Below, in pieces: positions 1 to 5,031 of a stretch of DNA of 7,019 bases. The translations under genes were made by a program, and so were the position numbers. Below the pieces are notes generated by a model. The model was not told the origin of the DNA. It ran no database searches and was given only the letters and a program-made list of their open reading frames with translations. The stretch is from JBKHHU01 sp046539045 (lineage in GTDB: Bacteria; Planctomycetota; Phycisphaerae; SM23-33): contig JBKHHU010000182.1 in NCBI GenBank assembly GCA_046539045.1, forward strand, positions 1 to 7,019, read 5' to 3'. Position 1 is the stretch's first letter. Every line of letters begins with the position of its first letter.

Positions 1-155
1 GGCTAATCGCGATTCTTCCCGCCTCAGGCAATAGGCGTTTCGGCATTACGGGGCGTCTGTTCCAAAGGCAGTAGAAGCCACGAACTGCGCGAACAACGCG
101 AACTTTAAAAAGCTATTCTTTCTTCTGGTCAGGGACCTCGAAGGCTGCCCAAGCA
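1..155. other. Non-coding stretch downstream of hisD
   Basis: I find no supportable gene here. The long minus-strand reading frame that crosses it is a shadow of hisD in another frame. The stretch holds a small direct repeat (annotated separately) followed by an AT-rich patch, TTTAAAAAGCTATTC, that contrasts with the GC-rich surroundings. I see no convincing rho-independent terminator for hisD: the only good hairpin nearby (163-180) lies inside the hisD codons and is not followed by a T tract. Confidence 0.6.
81..107. repeat. Three CGAAC units at 9-nt period
   Basis: CGAAC occurs at 81, 90 and 99, exactly 9 nt apart, with spacers TGCG and AACG and then TTTA. It is short and degenerate. It could be a fragment of a dispersed intergenic repeat, or chance in GC-rich DNA. 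It is not a CRISPR because the units and spacers are far too short. Confidence 0.35.
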
Positions 156-1472
156 CTAGCCAAGCCGTTTCCGGACGGCTTCGGCGTGGGCGGTCAGGCC
201 CTCCCTGGTGGCGAAGTCGATGATGTCCGGGCCGTCTTCTTTCAGGGCTTCGGGGTCGTAGCGGCTGACGCTGCTGGCTTTGAGGAAGTCGTTGCAACTG
301 AGCGGACCGAAGAACTTCGCGGTCCCGCCGGTGGGCAGCACGTGCGAGGGGCCCGCATAGTAGTCGCCGGTGGGAACGGGCGTGTGGCTGCCGAGGAAGA
401 TCGCCCCGGCGTTGCGGATTTTGCTCATGGTTGCCTGATCGTCGGCGGTGATGATCTGCAGGTGCTCGGTGGCGAAATCGTCGGCCACGGCGCACGCCTC
501 GTCCAGTGTCCCGGTGACAATGATCGCGCTGTAGGCTTCGAGGCACGCTGCCGTCGCTTCACTGCGGGACAGTTCCGGAAGCCGGCGGGCCAGTTCGTCC
601 TTCACCGCCCCCGCCAGGTCGCTGCTGGGCGTGGCAAGCACGGCGCTGCCCGGGTTGTGCTCGGCCTGGGCCAGCAGGTCCGCGGCGATGAACGTCGCAT
701 CGGCGGTGTCGTCGGCGACGATGAACACCTCGCTCGGCCCGGCGATGGAGTCGATTCCCACGCTGCCGAGCACGCGGCGCTTGGCTTCTGCGACGAAGGC
801 ATTGCCCGGCCCGACGATCTTGCTCACCGCCTTCACGGACTCGGTTCCGTAAGCCAACGCGGCGATCGCCTGGGCCCCGCCAAGACGATACACCTCGCCC
901 ACGCCCAGTTCCCCAGCCAGAGCCAGCACCATCGGATCGATATCGCCGTCGGATCGCGGCGGGGAGACCATGGCGATTTCCGGCACGCCGGCAACCTGGG
1001 CGGGCACCACCGTCATCAGGACCGTGGACGGATACAGCGCCTGCCCGCCGGGCACGTACACCGCGGCCCGCTCTACCGGCGTGTACCGGACGCCCAGCGT
1101 CCTCCCGCCCCGCCGGAGCATCGGCGGGTCCTGGATCAGGATCGACTCCTGGTACCGGCGGATGTTGACGATCACCCTCCGGACCAGGGCGAGAAATTCC
1201 GGCTCGGCCGCAGCGTGGGCCGATTCAATCCGCTCCCGCGGGACCCGGATGGTCTGCGGCGTGAGATCGGCTCCGTCGAGCTTCTTCTCCAGGCGGGTGA
1301 GGGCCTCGTCACCGTGGGCGGCTACGTCTTTAAGGATGTCATCCACGATCGCCGGGACATCCAGCGTGCCTTCTCCGGTGGCGGTGAGCCCGCCGGCGCG
1401 GAGCTTGTCCCGCACCGCCGCCACGCGGACATCGAAATCGGCGTCTTGATAGTTGATGGTCTGTATGGTCAT
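156..1472 (-). CDS. hisD: Histidinol dehydrogenase (HisD)
   Basis: HisD catalyses the last two steps of histidine biosynthesis: L-histidinol is oxidised through histidinal to L-histidine, reducing two NAD+, in a zinc-dependent cytosolic dimer (EC 1.1.1.23). The 438 residues match the usual family length, so the gene is complete. Visible landmarks are YVPGG (139-143), GPGNAF (221-226) and the signature around IDSIAGPSEVF (240-250). The zinc ligands known from E. coli HisD appear as Q269 and H272 (in AQAEH), D370 (TGDYYAGPSH) and H429 (LTAHAEAV). The catalytic Glu-His pair is E336-H337 (ATEHLQI). Nothing essential is missing. The ATG at 1470-1472 gives the expected N-terminus, but only a weak purine-rich ribosome site (AGAG) precedes it. 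A promoter and structured leader lie upstream. No other his gene is visible, so hisD is not in a compact his operon within this window. Confidence 0.97.
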   Translation of the reverse strand: MTIQTINYQDADFDVRVAAVRDKLRAGGLTATGEGTLDVPAIVDDILKDVAAHGDEALTRLEKKLDGADLTPQTIRVPRERIESAHAAAEPEFLALVRRVIVNIRRYQESILIQDPPMLRRGGRTLGVRYTPVERAAVYVPGGQALYPSTVLMTVVPAQVAGVPEIAMVSPPRSDGDIDPMVLALAGELGVGEVYRLGGAQAIAALAYGTESVKAVSKIVGPGNAFVAEAKRRVLGSVGIDSIAGPSEVFIVADDTADATFIAADLLAQAEHNPGSAVLATPSSDLAGAVKDELARRLPELSRSEATAACLEAYSAIIVTGTLDEACAVADDFATEHLQIITADDQATMSKIRNAGAIFLGSHTPVPTGDYYAGPSHVLPTGGTAKFFGPLSCNDFLKASSVSRYDPEALKEDGPDIIDFATREGLTAHAEAVRKRLG

Positions 1473-1498
1473 GGTCGGTTCACTCTACTTTCAGGTGA

Positions 1499-1516
1499 GG
1501 GACAATGCAATGTCCC
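1499..1516 (-). promoter_or_regulatory. 18-bp inverted repeat upstream of hisD
   Basis: GGGACA, ATGCAA, TGTCCC: two perfect 6-nt arms around a 6-nt centre that is itself nearly palindromic (TGCA core). It ends 26 nt before the hisD start codon. It could be a repressor site or an RNA hairpin close to the ribosome-binding region. The symmetry is seen directly; a regulatory role is inference. Confidence 0.4.
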
Positions 1517-1544
1517 GCAGGCGGTTGCGAAAGCGACGGGAGAG

Positions 1545-1557
1545 GCCCGAAACGGGC
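1545..1557 (-). repeat. Short hairpin GCCCG-AAA-CGGGC
   Basis: A perfect 5-bp stem with a 3-nt loop. It is one of a cluster of inverted repeats in the presumed hisD leader. A neighbouring weaker stem, GTTGC-GAAA-GCGAC at 1524-1537, pairs fully only in plus-strand RNA (one G-U) and has one mismatch in the hisD-sense transcript. No T tract follows, so it is not terminator-like. Confidence 0.35.
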
Positions 1558-1573
1558 GCAAACTGGTGGGGGT

Positions 1574-1590
1574 CCGGGCCTCAGGCCCGG
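1574..1590 (-). repeat. Strong GC hairpin CCGGGCC-TCA-GGCCCGG
   Basis: Perfect 7-bp arms, entirely G/C, around a 3-nt loop, giving the most stable hairpin in the window outside coding sequence. It lies about 140 nt past the HAD stop and about 100 nt before hisD. No T tract follows on the minus strand, so a canonical intrinsic terminator is unlikely. It could be an RNA-stabilising or leader element, or a REP-like palindromic intergenic repeat. Confidence 0.45.
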
Positions 1591-1642
1591 TGAGTATGGG
1601 AGTGGATCAATGCCTTGTCGATCGTCTGCATCATGGAAGTCA

Positions 1643-1671
1643 ATCGTAGCTGCAACCGGCGGTCCCGTCAA
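1643..1671 (-). promoter_or_regulatory. Candidate sigma70 promoter for hisD
   Basis: On the minus strand: -35 TTGACG (5 of 6 to TTGACA), a 17-nt spacer and -10 TACGAT (4 of 6 to TATAAT). The predicted start near 1636 gives a leader of about 165 nt that contains the inverted repeats before hisD. The match is by eye and planctomycete housekeeping promoters are poorly characterised, so this remains a candidate. It would let hisD be transcribed independently of the upstream HAD gene. Confidence 0.45.
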
Positions 1672-1726
1672 ACCCACAATCTGAAATACCCGCCGAATCC
1701 GAACACCCGGAAGGCCCGCCCGACGC

Positions 1727-2554
1727 CTACCTGCCGTTTCGCGTGGGCAGCCCCTGGAGGATGATCCGCCGGATCGCGTGGGCGGCCCCGTCGGCGTCGT
1801 GGTGGTCGGTCACATAATCTGCCACGCGCAGTACCGGCTCGGCTGCGTTTGCCATCGCCACGCCCACGCCGGCCCACTGGAGCATCCCCACGTCATTGGC
1901 GTTGTCGCCGATGGCCATCACCTGCTCGCGCGGGATGTTCAACTCGCCGGCCACCGTACGGAGCGCCTGAGCCTTCCCTGCCGTGATGTGCATGATCTGC
2001 ATCAGGTGCCCTTCGGTGTGCACCACCGAAACCTGGTGCAGGAACCGCTTTTGGATGTGCTTTTCCACTTCCGACAGCCTCTCCGGCTTGCCCAGCAGCA
2101 GCAGTTTGGTGATCGGCTGGTTCAGCCACTGCTCCACCGGTCCGACGACGTCCGGTTTGTACAACAGACCGGTTTCGGTGTCGTAGGCGGGGTCATAGTA
2201 ATCGGTGTACCATTTATCCATCACCTCTGCGGATACCAGCACCTTCGGCTGGACGCTCCGGGCCAGATCGACGATGGCTCGAACGGTTTTGCAGGCCATC
2301 GGCCGGTGGAGAACCACGCGGCTGCAGGTCGGATCATACACCAAGGCCCCGTTGTAGTTGATCATCGGAGTGTCCAGGTCGAGCAGCTCGTAGAACGGGC
2401 GCACGCTCCGTGGCGGCCTGGCCGTGGCCAGGACAATTCGCACGTTCTTCTGCTCGCGGGCCGTCCGGAGGATCTTGGAGGTGGTCTCCGTGATCTCCTT
2501 GCCCGAATTGAGCAGCGTTCCGTCCAGATCAATGGCAACAAGGTGGATGTTCAT
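1727..2554 (-). CDS. Cof-type HAD-IIB family hydrolase
   Basis: A 275-residue haloacid-dehalogenase-superfamily phosphatase of the Cof/YbjI type, the normal length for that group. Motif I is DLDGT, with nucleophile D9 and general acid/base D11. Motif II is the Thr in LATARP (T44; most relatives have TGR, here TAR). Motif III is probably K194 in TAGKAQAL. Motif IV is GDNANDVGML (216-225), with D217 and D221 as magnesium ligands. The stretch between motifs II and III (roughly 85-185) is the C2B cap that selects the substrate. Family members hydrolyse sugar phosphates, FMN, PLP or similar small phosphates in the cytosol, so the substrate cannot be read from sequence. The ATG at 2552-2554 must be close to correct because motif I starts nine residues later. 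hisD follows 254 nt downstream on the same strand; a role in histidinol-phosphate removal is possible but unsupported by any motif. Confidence 0.93.
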   Translation of the reverse strand: MNIHLVAIDLDGTLLNSGKEITETTSKILRTAREQKNVRIVLATARPPRSVRPFYELLDLDTPMINYNGALVYDPTCSRVVLHRPMACKTVRAIVDLARSVQPKVLVSAEVMDKWYTDYYDPAYDTETGLLYKPDVVGPVEQWLNQPITKLLLLGKPERLSEVEKHIQKRFLHQVSVVHTEGHLMQIMHITAGKAQALRTVAGELNIPREQVMAIGDNANDVGMLQWAGVGVAMANAAEPVLRVADYVTDHHDADGAAHAIRRIILQGLPTRNGR

Positions 2555-2562
2555 TGGCTCCC

Positions 2563-2590
2563 ACTATAGACATCCTGCCGCGGTTGGCAA
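2563..2590 (-). promoter_or_regulatory. Candidate sigma70 promoter for the HAD gene
   Basis: Minus strand: -35 TTGCCA (5 of 6), a 16-nt spacer and -10 TATAGT (5 of 6). The -10 ends only 8 nt before the ATG, so transcription would begin about 2 nt upstream of the start codon, giving a leaderless or nearly leaderless mRNA. A GGGAG sits 3 nt before the ATG, too close for normal Shine-Dalgarno spacing, which fits leaderless translation. This is inference from sequence only. Confidence 0.4.
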
Positions 2591-2595
2591 ACCCA

Positions 2596-2607
2596 TCCCG
2601 GCCGGGA
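2596..2607. repeat. 12-bp perfect palindrome TCCCGGCCGGGA
   Basis: A perfect palindrome in the divergent intergenic region, just upstream of the HAD promoter -35. It could be an operator for a dimeric regulator. Short GC palindromes arise easily in GC-rich DNA, so confidence in function is low. Confidence 0.25.
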
Positions 2608-2732
2608 GCAGCATCACTGCCACAGATGCCCGGAAACTCCTACGCAATCATCTTCCCATCGGATATGATTCGATGTGGCCTGCACCCGGCTGAGAAAGAG
2701 CCGCTTCTGCGACTTTTCTATGGTTTTCCGGG

Positions 2733-2760
2733 GGAACTTTCTTCGGGTCGGGGCGTCTAT
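2733..2760 (+). promoter_or_regulatory. Candidate ECF/sigmaE-type promoter
   Basis: GGAACTT (2733-2739), a 15-nt spacer, then GTCTAT (2755-2760). This is almost exactly the classic sigmaE/ECF group promoter (GGAACTT, 15-16 nt, GTCTAA), where the -35 'AAC' and the -10 'GTC' are the key elements. Transcription would start near 2767, leaving an untranslated leader of about 85 nt before the ATG at 2852. Two weak stems are visible in that leader (GCGCG/CGCGC near 2769-2787 and CGGGA/TCCCG near 2808-2825). The promoter faces the pair of secreted paralogues and probably drives both. Confidence 0.6.
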
Positions 2761-2839
2761 ACCCAGTGAGCGCGTGAGCTGTCGCGCGTACAGCAAGGTC
2801 AGTGGCGGGATCTACCGGTCCCGGCGGCACTCATACAAA

Positions 2840-2845
2840 AGGAAG
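2840..2845 (+). promoter_or_regulatory. Ribosome binding site of the first paralogue
   Basis: AGGAAG lies 6 nt before the ATG at 2852. It decides the start. The reading frame stays open back to an ATG at 2675, but that upstream part has no ribosome site, would bury the signal peptide, and contains the ECF-type promoter. Confidence 0.7.
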
Positions 2846-2851
2846 ACAGCG

Positions 2852-4933
2852 ATGTTCCCTCTCGTCGAACGATCTGCCCGGCGCGTCCGGGGTTGGGCCT
2901 TTCTGCTGGTCGTGCTTTGCACCGTCAGCGGGGTGATGGCGGGCACGGACGGACTTCACCTGGAGCGGAAGCAACAGCTGAATTTCAACCAGGTCTTGAC
3001 CGACGGGGCCGGCTACCGCTGGGACATCCAGAACTACGGGACGATCGGCAGCGGAACCAACGCTGCCTACGGTGGCGGGATGTACTGTCAGATCTGGGGC
3101 TCCAACGTCTACGCCACCAACGGCTTCGGTTGGCGAGGCGACGATCCCAACGAGATCGAAATCGGCCCCTACAACCGCAACAACATCCAGGCGTACCGCC
3201 GAATCAAGGTATACCAGGATATCGGACTGGCCCGATGGCTGGACATCTTCACGAACACCACCGGCGCCGACATTCAGATGACGGTGACGCTGTATTCCTA
3301 TTTCAACAACGGGATCGGGTCGATCACGACCAGTTCTGGCGGAGCGACCTTCGGGGAGAAAGACTGGGCCATGATGACCCAGTCCCGCAACAACACTGCC
3401 GTCCCGGGGATCCTCCACATCCTCTGCGACAAGAGAAGCGACCTGCGACCGTCGATCCAGACCAACGTCAACCAGCTATACGTGCGGTACAACATCACCG
3501 TCCCAGCCAACGGCACGGCGGTCCTGTGCTATTTCCAGTCTCAGAACAGCGATCCGGCCAAACACAAGACGATGATGAAGAAGTTCCGGCCGTACCGGAT
3601 GCTGAAAGATCTGCCGTCCTCCGTTCGAAAGCTGATCTTGAATTTCAGCGGCGGCAGCGCTTTCGGCGATCTGGAACTTGAACGCGACGAGACGGGCGAC
3701 CAGGTGCTGATGGAAAACGACGATCCGATCCGCGGAACGATCCGGAATCGCAGCTTCTCCATGGAGACGTTCTTTGGCGATATCGAACTGCCGGCGGAGA
3801 ATGTAATCGGCATGGGCCTGATGCCGGGTGACCGCAACCGCATCCGGGTTCTGCTGACCGATGGACAGATCATCAGCGGAAAAACCCCCGCCGAACCGCT
3901 TGAGATCGCGCTGTCGACAGGCTCGGTCCTCAGAATCCCGCTGAACCGGATCAAGCAGTGGTCTTTCCGGATATCCAAGGATCGCCCGGCGGATATACCG
4001 TTCCGGGGCCCCCTGCTGCGCATGCGAGGCGGCGATCAATTGGCTTTCGCCGCCGACTCGTGCAAGATGACCATGCGAACGCTCCACGGGCAGGTTGACC
4101 TGAAGGGGGCCGATCTGCTGAGAATCGATATGGACAATGCCGGCCATGGGCTCCATCGGGTTTTCTTCCGCAATGGAACGGCCCTCGGCGGATTCATTCT
4201 GGAAGACCGGCTGAGTCTGAAGCTGGCGCTGGGCAAAGCCATTGCGGTGGATCGGGCCGAGGCCATCCAGATTGTCTACGGCCAGGAAGTGGGCGACGTG
4301 ACCGGCTATGCGGTGGCCGAGATGAACAACGATGACGAGCTGTACGGCATGCTGGCCGACACGGCAATACTGATGGCCAGCGAGTTTTCCGGGACCGAGC
4401 CGGTGAAACTGGCCCCGGAAAGTATCCAGCAGATCGAGTTCTCCGAAAACCAGTTCGGCGAATGCAAGATCGTCCTCTATGACGACTCGGTCCTGCGAGG
4501 CCGACTGACCCAGCCGAAGCTGAAGTTCCAGATCACTGCCAATACGGTGTTGCATGTGGCTCCGGGGCAGTTCCGGGTTATCCGACAGAAGGCGCTTCCG
4601 CCTTTGGACATTCGACAGAAGGTGGCCAAGCTGGTCCCGCAGCTCGGGGCGGAGAGTTTTGTGGATCGCGAGAAGGCGACCACGGAACTCAAGTCGATCG
4701 GCAAACCCGCCATCCCGATGCTCAAGCGGTATCTGAGTACCAACGACCCGGAAATCCGCCAGCGGATCAAGGCGATCATCCGCGAACTCGGAGGCAAGGT
4801 CGAGGAGAACGCCGACGCCGAACACGCCGTACCCCCCGCTGGGTGGAACGGTCGTCCGGGCGGGCCGGTTCTCCTCCGGGCCGCGAGAATGCCACGCCCC
4901 GCCCCGAACATTTGCTTCGAGGTTCCGGACTGA
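2852..4933 (+). CDS. Secreted six-module beta-repeat protein, HEAT-like C-terminus
   Basis: A 693-residue protein of no family I recognise. Residues 1-30 form a Sec signal peptide: basic RSARRVR, hydrophobic WAFLLVVLCTV, cleavage after VMA. Residues about 44-230 are a beta-rich domain with GYRWDIQ (54-60), YRRI (115-118), RWLDIF.NTTG (128-138) and cysteines C192 and C226. Six related modules follow at about 289-323, 336-372, 392-427, 440-476, 493-530 and 543-578. Each has the pattern D/N-G-x-x-L-x-G, then a strand ending T-x-x-G, then V/I-x-L and a final I-x-x-I/F. Residues 586-648 resemble the short alpha-helical HEAT-like segment common in planctomycete secreted proteins (DREKATTELKSIGKPAIP). 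The tail 649-693 is Pro/Gly/Arg-rich and looks unstructured. The next gene, 98 nt downstream, is a full-length paralogue. No catalytic motif is visible; I infer an exported structural or binding protein. An ECF-type promoter precedes it. Confidence 0.88.
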   Translation: MFPLVERSARRVRGWAFLLVVLCTVSGVMAGTDGLHLERKQQLNFNQVLTDGAGYRWDIQNYGTIGSGTNAAYGGGMYCQIWGSNVYATNGFGWRGDDPNEIEIGPYNRNNIQAYRRIKVYQDIGLARWLDIFTNTTGADIQMTVTLYSYFNNGIGSITTSSGGATFGEKDWAMMTQSRNNTAVPGILHILCDKRSDLRPSIQTNVNQLYVRYNITVPANGTAVLCYFQSQNSDPAKHKTMMKKFRPYRMLKDLPSSVRKLILNFSGGSAFGDLELERDETGDQVLMENDDPIRGTIRNRSFSMETFFGDIELPAENVIGMGLMPGDRNRIRVLLTDGQIISGKTPAEPLEIALSTGSVLRIPLNRIKQWSFRISKDRPADIPFRGPLLRMRGGDQLAFAADSCKMTMRTLHGQVDLKGADLLRIDMDNAGHGLHRVFFRNGTALGGFILEDRLSLKLALGKAIAVDRAEAIQIVYGQEVGDVTGYAVAEMNNDDELYGMLADTAILMASEFSGTEPVKLAPESIQQIEFSENQFGECKIVLYDDSVLRGRLTQPKLKFQITANTVLHVAPGQFRVIRQKALPPLDIRQKVAKLVPQLGAESFVDREKATTELKSIGKPAIPMLKRYLSTNDPEIRQRIKAIIRELGGKVEENADAEHAVPPAGWNGRPGGPVLLRAARMPRPAPNICFEVPD

Positions 4934-5031
4934 CCCTCAGAATCATGCGGTCTTGATGGGCCACGGGGGTTGACCCGCCGACGCGACGAACCTCAGTGAA
5001 AACAGATAGAAGTTCAACAAGGTATCCAACA
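4934..5031 (+). other. Gap between the two paralogues
   Basis: This 98-nt gap contains no gene. There is no terminator with a T tract: the only self-complementary piece is a 3-bp GGG/CCC around TTGA. An AAGG at 5019-5022, 9 nt before the ATG at 5032, is the likely but weak ribosome site of the second gene. A TTGACC at 4970 has no -10 partner at a proper distance. The two genes are probably cotranscribed. Confidence 0.5.

Larger units (their letters stand above)
1473..1726. other. HAD-hisD intergenic region / hisD leader
   Basis: These 254 nt separate the HAD stop codon from the hisD start, both on the minus strand. The part near the HAD gene carries no terminator-like hairpin with a T tract. 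The middle contains a sigma70-like promoter. The part near hisD contains several inverted repeats, each annotated separately, which would lie in the 5' untranslated region. A 65-codon minus-strand reading frame spans most of it, but it has no family resemblance and no run of His codons, so I do not call a leader peptide. Confidence 0.6.

Noticed and set aside
163..180. Perfect hairpin AGCCGT/ACGGCT at the end of hisD as a terminator
   Set aside because: It lies inside the last hisD codons and no T tract follows on the minus strand.
186..1649. Long plus-strand open frame (487 codons) opposite hisD
   Set aside because: It is antisense to hisD, whose protein shows every family motif. The plus-strand product is His/Arg/Gly-rich with no domain, typical of a GC-rich shadow.
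1480..1677. 65-codon minus-strand frame as a his attenuation leader peptide
   Set aside because: Only scattered His codons and no run of them; the frame overlaps the hairpin cluster and resembles random GC-rich sequence.
2675..2851. Upstream in-frame ATG extending the first paralogue by 59 residues
   Set aside because: No ribosome site, it would bury the signal peptide, and it contains the ECF-type promoter. AGGAAG supports the ATG at 2852.
2866..2920. Lipoprotein signal around C23 of the first paralogue
   Set aside because: The residues before the cysteine (VVL) do not fit a lipobox, which needs a small residue at -1; VMA/G gives an ordinary signal peptidase I site.
3476..4825. Long minus-strand open frame (449 codons) opposite the first paralogue
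   Set aside because: The plus strand has a signal peptide, ribosome site and a paralogue with conserved motifs. The antisense product shows none of these.
4970..4998. TTGACC as the -35 of a separate promoter for the second paralogue
   Set aside because: No acceptable -10 at 16-18 nt; the position holds TCAGTG.
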